Source: Zoroaster sp. YZ-2022 (Eukaryota > Echinodermata > Asteroidea > Forcipulatida > Zoroasteridae). From it: a stretch of 64,000 nucleotides of DNA. Position 1 is the stretch's first letter, and each line of letters opens with the position of its first letter. A program made the position numbers and the translations under genes. The stretch covers positions 20,703,843-20,767,842 of the forward strand of contig CM055816.1 in assembly GCA_029582265.1 (NCBI GenBank). The letters run 5' to 3'. The notes beneath the pieces were generated by a model that ran no database searches, was not told the DNA's origin, and saw nothing but the letters and a program-made list of their open reading frames with translations. Positions 11,401 through 23,670 of the stretch are shown here, in pieces.

Positions 11401-12316
11401 AAGAAGCTCAAAAAACAAACATTAACAAAATCCTGATAGAAGAAAAGCGTAAAGGCCCTGCCAATCACGTTAGCAACAAAATAGAATTTAAACTCGATTC
11501 GAACCCAGACGATACAATAAGTGTTAAGAATATATCAGTAAAACAAATTATTTAACCAAAGTCTAATAACTAAAGCTTTCATAACCCCTGTTGCCGAAAA
11601 GGCATGGGAAAAGCAACTTCTTCTGAAACAAAAACCTGACTGGAATCAAATATGGAAAAACGGATGTTGTAAAATTTTAGATCAAGAAGACAGAGATATA
11701 TGGTTTAGACTTAAGCACAGAATACTTCCCACGAAAGCAAAATTACTCAAGATGGGCATTACACCTGATGGAAAATGTTACTTATGTAAAGAGTATGAGG
11801 AAACAATTGAACAACCTGACTGGAATCAAATATGGAAAAACGGATGTTGTCAAATTTTAGATCAAGAAGACAGAGATATATGGTTTAGACTTAAGCACAG
11901 AATACTTCCCACGAAAGCAAAATTACTCAAGATGGGCATTACATGCACCTGATGGAAAATGTTACTTATGTAAAGAGTATAAGGAAACAATTGAACATCT
12001 TTTTCTCTCTTGTGAAAAAGTTTTAGAATCCTGGAACTTTGTAGAATATATGGTGAGGAAATATACAAAAAACAAACAATTATACCTGAATGATAAAATG
12101 ATTATCCTGGGGATAGGAAAAGGAGTCCAGCAAATGTCCCTTTTGTTAATAGGGAGGCTTCATAGGATAATATGGAAAAATAGATGTCAAATAAGTACAG
12201 AAATTAAAACGACTGAACAGATCAATATCTTGACGGATTACAAGACCAGCCTGAAACTTTCAATAAGAAAAGAACAAACTAGACTGTCGCACAACGACTT
12301 TGAACAATTGTATTAA
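8426..12316 (+). pseudogene. Tx1-like LINE element 1, ORF2 (endonuclease-RT)
   Basis: The APE-type endonuclease opens with IATLNVNGLRDNLKRE and LLQETHSEKKDE, then GRWVKADIF, SVYAPNV and MAGDFNCQL, broken by a frameshift near 8,820. The RT spans about 9,600-10,900 (KSPGLDGLTVEFY, NWRPISLLNVDYKI, GIRQGCPLSPLLY, QHADDTTFF catalytic block near 10,480). The C-terminus has a CCHC-like knuckle (CYLC...HLFLSC) near 11,780-12,015. Motif style fits the Tx1 clade of the L1 group. The frame is broken at least at 8,820, 9,570, 10,190, 10,650, 10,890 and 11,430. It ends with DFEQLY and a stop at 12,314-12,316. Confidence 0.85.
11638..11998 (+). repeat. 180-bp in-frame tandem duplication in ORF2 C-terminus
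   Basis: The segment starting CTGACTGGAATCAAATATGG recurs exactly 180 bp later (11,641 versus 11,821), covering 60 codons that include the first half of the zinc knuckle (CYLCKEY). The second unit carries a short extra insertion near 11,943. It is also present in copy 2 (about 57,090-57,460), so it predates the large duplication. Confidence 0.9.
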
Positions 12317-12917
12317 AAAAAACAAGGCTTTGTGCATGTTACAGAATGATGTTATCAATTTCTTTTTTTAACAGCTCTGTTGCTGGGGGAAAATCACATT
12401 CATTCAAATTGGCTAGGAAGTGATTTTTAATTACTTACTTTTGTAGACATATGGTTTACTTTAATTTTTAATTTTAATTATATTTTATAATATATTATAA
12501 GTACCAATTTCATGTAACCTTTTGTATGGGATTGTCTACAGATGTATGTATGTATGTATATTGAATGTGAAATGATTTATAATAAAAGGAACAGTAAAGT
12601 TCCACCTGAAAGAGAAAATCGCTCAAAATCGCTCCTGATTTTCGCAAATTTTCTCCTGTTTTATGCTTTGAAGGATCTCCAAAAGCCTTTCCATTGCTTC
12701 CGGTGAGTTTTGTATCCAAAAACAACTGTAATAGCAGTCAAAAGCAGTTTATCTAGGCCTTAGGGCCATTAAGATTTTTTTTTTGGTTCAGTAGGATTTC
12801 TACTGAAGCCATTTTCCCGCCATCTTCCGTCAGGGGACCAGCGACCAGGCAACGCTCAAAAGACCAAACACAATAAGATTCAATACAAGGAATCTAGAAG
12901 GAGTCACTGCAAGAGAG
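12317..12917 (+). other. 3' UTR of LINE element 1 and 5' region of element 2
   Basis: AT-rich sequence with a short (TGTA)n run near 12,540 and an AATAAAAGG at about 12,582, plausibly the 3' end of element 1. The boundary with element 2 is not visible as a tail plus target duplication. I see no gene. Confidence 0.45.
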
Positions 12918-14092
12918 GTGTATGACGCAATAAACAAAGAGCTCAAGACGGTTCAAACAATCAAATGTATAGCACCTTTAGAGAACGGTTGGTACAACGT
13001 ATCATTCGACAACAGCATGCACTGTGAACGTATAGCAACTCATGGTATGATTCTCAAGAAAGTCCTTGTTCAATGTGAACGCACCTATATTCAAAATTCG
13101 ACAGCAGTGTATGTCAAAGTTCCTTATGAGATGACCGATACTGTAATAACCAACGCTTTGATGCAATACGGCACTGTCACAAACCTTAGACGCCACTTCC
13201 ACGACTTCAACGAGATGATTGAGACAGGAGTTAGAAGCATTCTGCTCAAAAATATCAAAAACCGATCCTGAGTTATATCAAAGTAGGAGGTTTCTCGCTA
13301 CCGGTCCGTCATCGAGGACAAGAAAAGACCTGCAAGATATGTAGTCGTCCCGGCCATGTTGCTCATGACTGCGATCTCCGTGGCCGCTGTTTTATCTGTG
13401 GCAGTGGCGCCCATCGAGCAGCATGGCATGAGCAAGAAGACGAAGAAGAACAACAGCAAACTCCTGTCATAGTCATCCCGGCGGAAAAAGAACCAGAGCC
13501 TGAATATGATGATAGAGACAAAGAGGGAGTAGAGGAGAAAACTCCAGAGCATCAGAACGAAAAGAAAGATCCAAAGACGGGCAAGCCTAAAACCAAGACC
13601 TGTTTTTGGGGTGAAGCGGTGAGAAGAGAGAACGATAGGAAGCGTAAGATCAGAGAGGAGGAAGATAACGACGAGAACAAGAAGGTTGCAAGAGATGACG
13701 AAGAAACGGAAAGCGAGAGCGAGCTATCATCCGACATGGACGTCCAGACAAGCCAAAGAGGAGAATGTTTGGATTCGGGGAATGAAGAGGTACAAGAAAT
13801 GGATGAAGCAGAGTCCCACACTGAAGGCCAAAATGACCAGGAAGAAGAATACACTCTCTATACACGCAGAGGAGTCCAACGACGTAGGAAAAAACGCACA
13901 TCATGGGAAAGAAAATCAACTGAGAATGTTTCGCAATCGTCGTCGTCTACCAGTAAGACTAGCGAGGTTGATAAGCAAGGTCCATCGTGCCAGCCGAAGA
14001 CCAACACGGCAAGTAGTGCAAGTCAGTCCAAACTACCCACCCAATCCAACCATCACAACCAGAAAGGCAAAGGTAGAGGACGAGCAAAATAG
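12918..14092 (+). pseudogene. Tx1-like LINE element 2, ORF1
   Basis: The N-terminal half (12,918-13,271) carries an RRM-like stretch (YVKVPYEMTDTVITNALMQY ... HFHDFNEMIETGVRS) that matches the layout of Tx1-type ORF1 proteins. After a frameshift near 13,265 follow two zinc knuckles (CKICSRPGHVAHDC, CFICGSGAHRAAWH) and then an acidic/basic Glu-Lys-rich tail ending KGKGRGRAK at 14,092. It is related to, but distinct from, ORF1 of element 1, so two families of the same clade lie head to tail. Confidence 0.8.
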
Positions 14093-15587
14093 ACTTACTA
14101 TTTTCTCTTTATTTTATTATGATCAAGTTAGTAGTTATTATCCTTTTCTGTATGACTTTTTTGTCAATTGCCTCCGTTAATGTCAATGGCTTGTGAAACG
14201 ACCTCAAACGTAATGTGATTTTTGATTTTTTACATCGTAAAAAATTTAGTTAAATTTTTCTTCAGGAAACACATAGTGAAGAAAGCGACGAGTCAGTTTG
14301 GAGCAAATAGTGGCAGGGGAAGATGGTTTTTAGTCATGGCAATCGTCAGTCCAGGGGGTAGCTATTCTTACTTCTGACAAATCCGGTTTCGATATCGATA
14401 ATATTGATATGGATGATAAAGGGAGATGGATCAAAGGTCAAATTAAATGGAACAATTCCACTACTTCTGTTGCCTCGGTTTATGCTCCAAACGAATCGTA
14501 CGACAGGGGCTATTTTTTCGATGGCCTGAGTGATCATATTACTGTAAATGATAATTCCATTATTGGTGGAGATTTTAATTGCAATATTGATAATGTTAAC
14601 ATTAAGGATGCTAGTAAAATTATACTTAAGAATGTTTTAATTGAAAAAGACCTTTTGTGATGTTTGGCGCACTATTTGTCCTGAACAAGCAGGTTATACT
14701 CATTATCACAAAGCTACTAAACAGGCGAGCAGAATAGATTATCTTTTTATTTCTTCGAGTCTTCTTAGTAACGTTTTAGACGTTTCAGTTATTCCGCATG
14801 GCTTTTCTGATCACTGTATTGTTTCTATGAAATTACATGATCCCAATAATTTACACGGTCAAGGCAGGTGGATTTGTAACAATAATCTTTTAATATTGAT
14901 AATGATTGTAATTATCGTATAGAGACCTTTTGGAAATTTTGGATTACTCAAAAAGATAATTACGACTTGTTTGATTGGTGGGAAAGTGGTAAATTTAGAA
15001 TTAAAGAAATCATTCAAGATTATGGTAAAGAGAAAGCATATCATCAAAAACAAAAACAAATTGATTTACAGAGAAGATACAATTCTCTTATAGATAATCC
15101 TAACTCAAATGCTGATATCATTAAAGATCGAGAGATTAAGCTCAAAAACTATGAGATGGATGAATGGTATAAAGTTAGAGTTCGGAATACTATTAAAGAC
15201 GAAGGTGAAAAAGCTTCTAAATTATTCCTGAATCTGGAAAAACAACAAATACAAAATAGTAAAATTGATAAGTTGATTAATTCTGAAGGAAAATATGTTG
15301 ATCAACCTTACACTATGTTAGATTGCGCCAATGACTTCTATTCTGATCTGTATGAAGCAGAAGTAATTTCTACTGAGCATTTAAATGACATTACATCAAA
15401 AATTTAGAAAAAACATATTCCGGATAATATTTATTGTAATCTAGAAAGAGATATTACGGCTGACGAAGTCAAAGTAGCTCTCTTCCAAATGAAGAAAAAC
15501 AAGTCTCCGGGCCTGGATTGGCTTATGGTGGAATTTTACCAGATTTATTGGAACACTATCGGTTCTGATATCTTAGACGTTTATAAG

Positions 15588-15984
15588 TGGAGTGTCGTGG
15601 CCGAGCGGTCTAGCTTACTGGACTCAAGTTCTGGTGTTAGCAGCAGAATGTGGGTTCGAATCCCGGCCGTGACACTTGTGTCCTTCAGCAAGACACTTAA
15701 CCATAATTGCTTCTCTCCACCCAGGGGTTAAATGGGTGCCTGTGAGGGCAGAGTTGGTTGATTAGCCCTATATGCGCTGTAATGGCAGCAATTGAGCTGT
15801 ATACTCCACAGGGAGCTGAGATGGTTTCAGGAATGATTTATGAGCCTTATGAGCCGGGGTAATAATAAAATGCGACTTGAGCACCACTCAGTTGGTGGAT
15901 ATGTGCGCTATATAAGTCCACTTCTTCTTCTTCTTCTGAGCACCACTCAGTTGGTGGATATGTGCGCTATATAAGTCCACTTCT
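15588..15984 (+). mobile_element. tRNA(Leu/Ser-like)-derived SINE inserted in LINE ORF2
   Basis: The head folds like a class II tRNA: acceptor-like GTCGTGG (15,594-15,600) pairs with CCGTGAC, GGCCGAGCGG sits at the A-box position, and the B box GGTTCGAATCC is at 15,653-15,663. The body includes TGTCCTTCAGCAAGACACTT and a TCCACCCAGGGGTTAAATGG stretch, found in several marine-invertebrate SINEs. The 3' end (GAGCACCACTCAGTTGGTGG ... ATATAAGTCCAC) is present twice in tandem, near 15,878 and 15,938, each followed by a TTC-type tail. Confidence 0.8.
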
Positions 15985-16214
<230 letters not shown>

Positions 16215-17696
16215 TCACTGTAGACTATAAGATTTTTATCCAAAGTTATTACGAATAGATTAAAACTTATTATGCCTCTCCTTATAGGAGAAGAACAAAC
16301 TTGCGGGGTTGTCGGAAGGAAAATTCAAGATAATCTTATGGTCTTGCGTGATGCTATCGATTATGTTAATTTAGAAAATTTTGAGGCTGCTCTCATTAGT
16401 GTAGATCAAGAGAAGGCTTTTGATAGAATTAGTTGGAATTACATGTTTACTGTTATGACGAAAATGGGGATTCATCCGTCTTTGATTAAGTGGGTTAAAT
16501 TGTTGTACAGTAATCCTAATTGTAATATCATTATTAATCATTTTATTGGCTCTCCGGTTAAAGTCTTTCGGGGGATCAGACAAGGGTGTTCTCTGTCCCC
16601 ACTCCTTTACTCTATATGTGCTGAAGGGCTAGCGAGTTTGGTTAGAACAAATTGTAACTTAAGCGGCAGTATTACACCTGAAGGTGAAAGTAGTATTCGG
16701 TTAATACAACATGCTGACGACACTACATTCTTTGTCAGTGATAACAATGAATTTGATGTTATTCAGAACATTCTTAATATCTATTGTAAAGGTAGTGGGT
16801 CTAAACTCAATGTAGAAAAGTCCAAAGGTTTGTGTCTCGGAAAATGGAATAATAGAACTGATAAACCGTGTAACTTTCAGTGGTGTAATAAGCTCAAAAT
16901 CTTAGGGATTATTGTTGGGAACGATGTCACACCAATTGATAATTGGGAACCAAGAATAAATAAAATCCGTTGTACTTTAGATAAATGGTCTAAACGTAAT
17001 TTAAACTATAACGGAAAGGTTGTTATTGTAAATACTTTGGGTCAGGTATTAATTACCTGGGCAGTGTTATAGCCTGTCTGGTAGAAGTTATTAAGAAGAT
17101 GAGTAATATGATGTGGAAATTCTTTTGGGATGGTAAGATTGAAAAAAATAACAGTAGGCCTACTGTCACCGGTCCGAAAGAATTTGGGGGAATGGGTCTT
17201 GTTGACGTTAACTGCAAATTAATGAGTCTTAAATTGAATTGGCACGCTACTCCTACTCAAAAGGAAAATGGAAATTATTTTTTGACTATTAGATAAATAA
17301 AGCTAGCACTACTGACCATTTGGATGGTACATTTTTGCCAATGTGAAAAAGTCTCTAAAAACTACGTCTTTCTATATAGATCTTATCCTCGCCTTTGAAA
17401 AGGTTGGGGGAAAGTTAGATTGTAATTTTTCGAGTGTCCTAGAAACCAGAAAAAAGTTCCTTTATGGAACAATGTTAGGGTCACTAAAGACAATTCTACT
17501 TTTGGTGGCTCCTTTTAGTTGGAAAATAATTCCAGAGTCTCGGAGCCGCGACAGAAAAAGACCTATCACCCAAGTTCCGTTTTGAAGTTGGTTCCTTTAG
17601 GAGTGACATGTTGCTGGAGCGCAAATTGCGTGATGGAGTGTAGACTTTTTAAGCAGTTCAGAAATATAAATTGGAGCAATACTATTAAAAGATTAG

Positions 17697-18961
17697 CATA
17701 CGTTTAAAAACAATTCTCTGTGAAACAGGAAGCCAGTGCAGTTCTTTCAAGATTGGCGTGATATGGCATGACTTTCTGTGTTTTGTATGTGCTGAAGACA
17801 AGATATTTGATTCTGCGGGAGACCGTATAGGAGAGCATTCCCGTTATCGAGCAGCACTTTTATTCAAGTATTTCCTCATTCGGCTAATATTTCTGATATG
17901 AAATGATGATATGCGAACAATGTTGGAGATATGAGGTTTTAAAGTCATTGTCAAGTCAAATATATCACCCAAATTACGTGCTTGTGATGAGGGGGTTATC
18001 TGCGAGTCACCAATTGTAATAAATGGAAGAAACAATTTAGATAGTTGCTGACGTGATCCAAATAGAACAAATTCTGGTTTTTTTTTTTTTTTTTTTTTGT
18101 CATTCAATTTCAAGAAGTTTTGCCTCATCCAACTACGAATCTCTTGAATACATTTCTCCAGCGTTGTAATACACGAATCAGCAGGTTCTTGAGAAGATTT
18201 AAAAGTAATGTAAAGCTCCGTGTCGTCAGCGTAGACATGATAATTTAAATTATACTTCAAACTGATATCACGAACTGGAAAGGTACAAACAGTAAACCAC
18301 TGTGGGCCGAGCACGGAGCCTTGGGGTACAGAATAGTCGAGAATAACAGGCTCGGAGATAGCGTTACCAATACAAACATGCTGAGGCCTATTTAAAAGGT
18401 AGGACTTACACCAATCCAGGGCTGTGTCATGTATTCCAATAATTATGATATTGAAGGCGGGAGAGAAGGATTTTGTGATCGACTGTGTCAAAAGCGGCGC
18501 TTAAATCTAACAAAACTAATGCAGTGATTTTTCCATCATCCATGGCAGATAAAATGTCATTGTTGACGCGGAGAAGAGCAGTTTTCGTTCCATGAAATGG
18601 TTTATAGGCTGACTGATATGTGTCCGACAGGTTATTAGCACGAAAATTGTCAGATCCGTGATAAAACAACTCACTCGATTGTTTTTCCAAGGTACTTTAA
18701 ATTGGCTACCGGTCAGTAATTTTTGAAAACTTCCTTGTCCAAATTGGGTTTCTTTAGGAGTGGTTTAACATGAACAACCTTCTGGCTATCAGGGAAACAA
18801 CCGGAAGAAAGAGATCTGTTTGCAATAATTGTGATATACTTAGCAAGCACATCAATAATCAGTTTTATTAGCGAAGTTGGTACTGGATCAAGTTTACATA
18901 ATTTTGATGGCGATTTCATGATGAGTTTCTTGATCTCCGTAACACTAGTAGGCTCAACCAT
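17697..18961 (-). pseudogene. CR1-like LINE, reverse transcriptase half
   Basis: Read on the minus strand: a thumb/linker block KLCKLDPVPTSLIK, then [16 protein letters not shown], a [14 protein letters not shown] motif A, VPQGSVLGP, and the YADDTELY catalytic block near 18,215. The C-terminal ITPILKELHWLPVSQRIVFK lies at about 17,700-17,760. This arrangement is characteristic of CR1/L2-type elements. The frame is broken at about 18,460 and 18,700, and a T20-22 homopolymer lies at 18,078-18,099. The 3' UTR is missing: the element stops abruptly at the junction with the Tx1 LINE. Confidence 0.85.
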
Positions 18962-19510
18962 AGACAGTCTACAATGTGGATCCTTGCGTGGCGGTGTTTG
19001 TGATAGAATGGCAGGTACTGGGGGTAAAGAACGACGGATATTCTCGATTTTTGTGACAAAAAAGAAAATGCATTTGCAAGGTCCTGATCGGAGTGTGTAG
19101 ATGGAAGCACTGGAGTTTTGGGTTTATGAAGCAGCTTTTCAACAATGTTAAAGAGTTTTTTCTGATCGCCAGAGCTCTCTTCCAGTAGTGAGCTATTTTT
19201 GCCTGGTTAATCATGTTCTTTACAATGTCACGTTGGTTACAGTATTCTTGCCGATGTACTCCAAGTTTCCCATTCCCATTTCCCATTTTCGCTCAAGTTG
19301 ACGGCGGATTTTCCTTGCAGATATCATCATTGAACCAGGGGGATTCAAATTGTAGTTTAACAGTTCGAGGTTTTTGCGGAGCATGATGGTCCAAGATGTT
19401 ACGGACAGTAGATTCAAATAGATTGACATCTTCAAGGTTTACATTTTCCAGTTGAGACTCAATATCATGACATAAATCTTGGATATTTACATTTTTCCAT
19501 TGGCGAGTAG
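18962..19510 (-). pseudogene. CR1-like LINE, region between endonuclease and RT
   Basis: Minus-strand sequence with short, frameshifted pieces of the linker between endonuclease and RT (for example QEYCNQRDIVKNMINQAKIA and KLLHKPKTPVLP-type codons). No independent gene is seen. Confidence 0.6.
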
Positions 19511-20305
19511 TTACAGAAATGGTAGGTATGGGAGGTTTTTAAGGTTCATATCTGCCATGATTTCATAATGATCAGATAAGCCGGGACGGATAGTTATATT
19601 TGAGATGAGAGGTGAAGTGTTTTCACGCGTTATCATGAGGTCAAGACAGTGACCATATCGATGAGTGAGTGCTGTGATGTGCTGGATAAGTCCATGAGCA
19701 GAGAGCAGATCTTTAAACTGATTTGCATAAGTTTTTGAAGTGATGTCCACATGAATGTTAAAATCGCCGGTTAAAATAAATGTCAGATGGGTGCAATGGT
19801 CAGGCCGGAGTGCTGGTTGTGTAAGTTTGTCCATTCTACGGCGACCAGCTTTTTTACCTCTGTGTGTGCGGCGGTATGTTTGGGGTTGATTGGCAAGTAT
19901 TCCATGACAGTTGAATTGACTCAATGCTGAATAAGATAGAGCTGCATCAGTACATGGAGCATTGCGAAGATTGAGTAGTTCATTACGGCTGTAGGACATT
20001 TTATGGAGCTGAGTGGCGTTGGTGGGTGTGTTGATCAGTGTTTCAGGTCCAGGGTTTGGGTTTATGTCACCAGAAATTAAGAGTTCCAGGTGAAAGATGG
20101 CAGATGAATTATCATAATATGATATAGGACAACTCAACAATTTAAGGTGGCGGATTTGTTGTTTTTTATGTAGCATACAAGCTGTAGGTTGCATGCTGTA
20201 GTCATATTCTAAAGATGAGTCATTGAGACACAATAGTCCAGATAGCAAGAGTAAGATAAACATGATGTAGACCTCCATTGTCTGATCACAAAGTAATTGA
20301 TCCAA
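19511..20305 (-). CDS. CR1-like LINE, N-terminal hydrophobic leader, 2A-like motif and endonuclease
   Basis: A 264-codon open frame on the minus strand. The N-terminus has a signal-peptide-like hydrophobic run (VYIMFILLLLSGLLCL) and then LLISGDINPNPGP (20,046-20,075 region). The latter resembles the D-x-E-x-NPGP core of 2A translational-recoding peptides reported in other CR1-like elements, but with Asn in place of the usual Glu. The second half has endonuclease signatures (TGDFNIHVD, GLSDHYEI). The middle of the endonuclease seems shortened, so activity is unlikely. Confidence 0.75.
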   Translation of the reverse strand: MDQLLCDQTMEVYIMFILLLLSGLLCLNDSSLEYDYSMQPTACMLHKKQQIRHLKLLSCPISYYDNSSAIFHLELLISGDINPNPGPETLINTPTNATQLHKMSYSRNELLNLRNAPCTDAALSYSALSQFNCHGILANQPQTYRRTHRGKKAGRRRMDKLTQPALRPDHCTHLTFILTGDFNIHVDITSKTYANQFKDLLSAHGLIQHITALTHRYGHCLDLMITRENTSPLISNITIRPGLSDHYEIMADMNLKNLPYLPFL

Positions 20306-20995
20306 ACAAAAGGCTTGTGGTCAAGCTACAGGTTATAATCTCAAGCTGCATGTTTAAATCTAAGTGAGGGTTGACTGCACACAAAAAATGAATATACAAG
20401 ATATGTATCCATTACACAGTAAAATCTTACAGCAGAGACAGAAAAAATACAGCAGTTTTTCACTTATAAGAAGACAAATGTACCAATACTCACATAAAAC
20501 ATCCAGTAGATTCCAGGTGTAATAAGAAATTCACTAGTATAAACATGAAGACACACTAGTAGCTACAAAACACTTATTTAACACAAAAACTGGAGAGCTG
20601 CTATGAATAGCTGCTTGTTAGGCGCTCACACATTGTCAGGTTACCAGACACTAATACCTCAAGTCACCTACGCACCACCCCACACATAACAATCGCCTCA
20701 CAATCCAAGGTTACCAGACACTAACACCCCAACCGACCTACACCCCCACCCCACCCATAAAAATCTCCCTCACAATCCAAGGTTACCAGACACTAACACC
20801 TCAACCCACCTACGCACCACCCCACACATAACAATCCCCTCACACATAGCAATCCCCTCACAATCCAAGGTTACCAGACACTAACAACCCAAATCACCTA
20901 CACCCCACCCCACCTACACCCCACCCCACCTACACCCCACCCTATCTACACCCCACACAACCATAAAAATCTCCCTCACAATCCAAGTTTACCAA
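20165..20995 (-). repeat. CR1 5' region with minisatellite, first copy
   Basis: Contains the start of the leader ORF, untranslated sequence and an array of units of about 60-70 bp containing CAAGGTTACCAGACACTAAC and CCACCCCACACATAACAATC (about 20,635-20,995). The 5' part (20,165-20,540) recurs at 20,996-21,371, and its continuation recurs at 25,261 onwards. The unit is therefore tandemly duplicated, as seen for promoter-monomer arrays of some LINEs. Confidence 0.8.
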
Positions 20996-21959
20996 TTTTA
21001 TGTAGCATACAAGCTGTAGGTTGCATGCTGTAGTCATATTCTAAAGATGAGTCATTGAGACACAATAGTCCAGATAGCAAGAGTAAGATAAACATGATGT
21101 AGACCTCCATTGTCTGATCACAAAGTAATTGATCCAAACAAAAGGCTTGTGGTCAAGCTACAGGTTATAATCTCAAGCTGCATGTTTAAATCTAAGTGAG
21201 GATTGACTGCACAAAAAAAATGAATATACAAGATATGTATCCATTACACAGTAAAATCTTACAGCAGAGACAGAAAAAATACAGCAGTTTTTCACTTATA
21301 AGAAGACAAATGTACCAATACTCACATAAAACATCCACTGAGTAGATTCCAGGTGTAATAAGAAATCCACTACACTGTAAACATAAGTTAGTCATTGGTG
21401 CTCATAAATTAGTCAAAACGACTAATTTAGATTAGTCAAGTCTCAATGACTAATTAAATCAACGTAGGACTAATGTTTAGTCACAAATGACCAATTTAGG
21501 TTAGTCATTGCTGATGTTTGTGACTAATAAAAATAAGTCATTCGTTATGAACAAAACTTGATTATTTCAAGTTTATAATTGCTTTCAGAATGAATTTTCG
21601 CTGGGGTTTATTTCAAGTCATTCGCACTTATGATCTTTTTCACTAACACATATTTTTAAACATTTTTGTAGTATTAAATTCATATGAAAATGTTCATGAT
21701 AATTTGTTGTGATACATTTTGTGTACCATTTGATTCATTCAGTGATAATTGAATGTTATTTCTTTCAAATCGGTGACAAAATCACAAATAATTTGCCTGG
21801 ATGGGAACATTATTACTTCGTCAATGACTAATGTGTCTCGTCATACGACTAAGAAAAACGAAATTGGTACGGTTATGCAACTGCTAAGTTCCTATTGGTT
21901 GAACGCAACTGGTAGTTTGCGGTTTGCGTATTGTCCATGCATTGAACGGGTACCATTGA

Positions 21960-22152
21960 AATTGAACCGCGCCACGTTTGCATTATTGGCCGCCATTGTA
22001 TCGACGTGTTAATGCATTGTGCGATTGCTTATTGTGTGCAAAGCGATATTGTTTGCTAGAACGCTGTCATAATCTACTGCAATCTTGCATTCATCAAAGC
22101 CATCAAACATCAAAATAATGTCAACGAACTCAGGAATGTCATCAACTGCAAG
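21960..22152 (+). other. Possible promoter and first (untranslated) exon within the transposon
   Basis: A more GC-rich stretch with GCCGCCATTG, followed by sequence ending in CTGCAAG|GTAAGTCC, a strong splice donor at 22,153. A short ATG frame exists at 22,117, but it does not stay open across the next acceptor, so the exon is more likely 5' UTR. This resembles a captured gene start. Confidence 0.4.
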
Positions 22153-22984
22153 GTAAGTCCAGTTTTCGTTGTATTAAGTGAATGTTTTATTAGTTGAGGC
22201 CTTATTTTCGGTCACACTATTTAGCGTCAACTCGACGGTTTCACGACAACTCAATACAACTCCACGACAACTCAAGACAACAAGTTACAAAATACCTTCA
22301 AATGCGGTATTTATTGCCAGAGTGTATCTGGAAACACGGCTCAAAATTATTTGCACTTTCATGCATACTTATTTTTCAAGGAAAAAATAGTTTTTTTCTT
22401 CGTAAAAATAACCATTGTGTTAGGTTTTTGTCACTGTTTACGTTTGTAGGGGTTGGGAATGACTCACATTATAATCTTGCTTTTGTTTTTTATTATTTCT
22501 TAATTTCCTTTTTTACTCATTTCTTTATTTAACTTCCTTATTTCCTCAATTCTTTATTTTATTTCTTTATTTAAGTTTCTTTATTTCTTTATTATTTTCT
22601 ATTATTTTCTATTGTTTTTATTTTTTATTTCATTAGTTTTGATAAATACATTTGTTTAGCTTGGTCAATGACTTAGAAAAATTTAATTGCATAAAATAAA
22701 TGTAAATATAATTGTTACTGTTTTTTCATTAAATAAAGAAATGCAGACTACTAGGCCTACTACTTTTATGAGCTTTATATCGCTTCCATTAAAAAAAATG
22801 TATATTCAGTCAATCAGTGCTAAAAGCAAATAAATATTTATTAGAGAAATAATAATAAAATGATTAAATATAAAGTGGACATTACATGTAAAGAGGCCTG
22901 TAACTTAAAGAGCAAATGTGGGTTTCATATTTCGATTTGTAATTTTATTTTATGTTTTTTTCTTTCTTGATTTGATATTAACAG

Positions 22985-23168
22985 ATGCTATCCGAGTTCA
23001 AGAGACTGCAGGGAACAAGAGCTGGAGTAGAAGAACTTCTGGATGAAGGCCTGAAGAAGTATGAAAGTGCCATCCTGAAGCTGTTTGGGTCGGCCAGGAA
23101 ATTGGAAGACTTGCACCAGAAGGCTCTGGATAACATCCCTCTGCAATGGGATGGAATTGCTAGAAAAG
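22985..23168 (+). CDS. Exon 2 of an unidentified gene inside the transposon
   Basis: The exon starts exactly at an ATG after an AACAG acceptor and is followed by donor GTCAGT. It encodes 61 codons plus one base: charged, helix-rich sequence such as LSEFKRLQGTRAGVEELLDE and ARKLEDLHQKALDNIPLQWD. Local GC content is clearly higher than in the flanking AT-rich introns. I do not recognise the protein. The frame continues without interruption into exon 3 after splicing. Confidence 0.55.
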
Positions 23169-23584
23169 GTCAGTTGGTTTTAGGATGATAAACCTAGTTA
23201 AAGCCCCTATACAACATTATTAGTTCCACTATTCCAGAATAAAATAAATGTAAGCAAGTCTTAATTGATGTGAAGATTATGTGATTTAAAGTTATTCTGC
23301 CTGAAGTGCAGACATCTAAGAGAAATTATGAAAATAAGATTCAGACAGAAAAACAGAATCTGCGAAATTGCTGTCTTGCGTGATTCACCTCAACTATCAC
23401 CATTTCAGTTTTTCTAGGTTTTATCCATAATGTGAGCACATTTGCACTTGGGTGAAACTTAAGCACGGTTAGTCAATCAGAGTTGCCAAAATAATATTGT
23501 AGAGAGGCTTTAAATAAGAAGCTTTTGTCAAATGATTGATTATATTTTTGTACTAAATGTGGTCTTTTATAAACATTGTTTCAG

Positions 23585-23670
23585 AGGCAACTTCTGTCGC
23601 AGTCATACTTGGTATTCCGGCTTTGTTAAGAGAAAAGACAAGCAGTATGTTGCTACTTGCTAAGGAGAGT
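23585..23670 (+). CDS. Exon 3 of the unidentified gene inside the transposon
   Basis: Acceptor TTGTTTCAG (ending 23,584) and donor GTAAGTAC (23,671). Joined to exon 2 the phase fits (184 + 86 = 270 nt), giving EATSVAVILGIPALLREKTS and then MLLLAKES. No downstream exon could be identified before the right end of the element, so the gene may be a fragment captured by the transposon. Confidence 0.5.
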
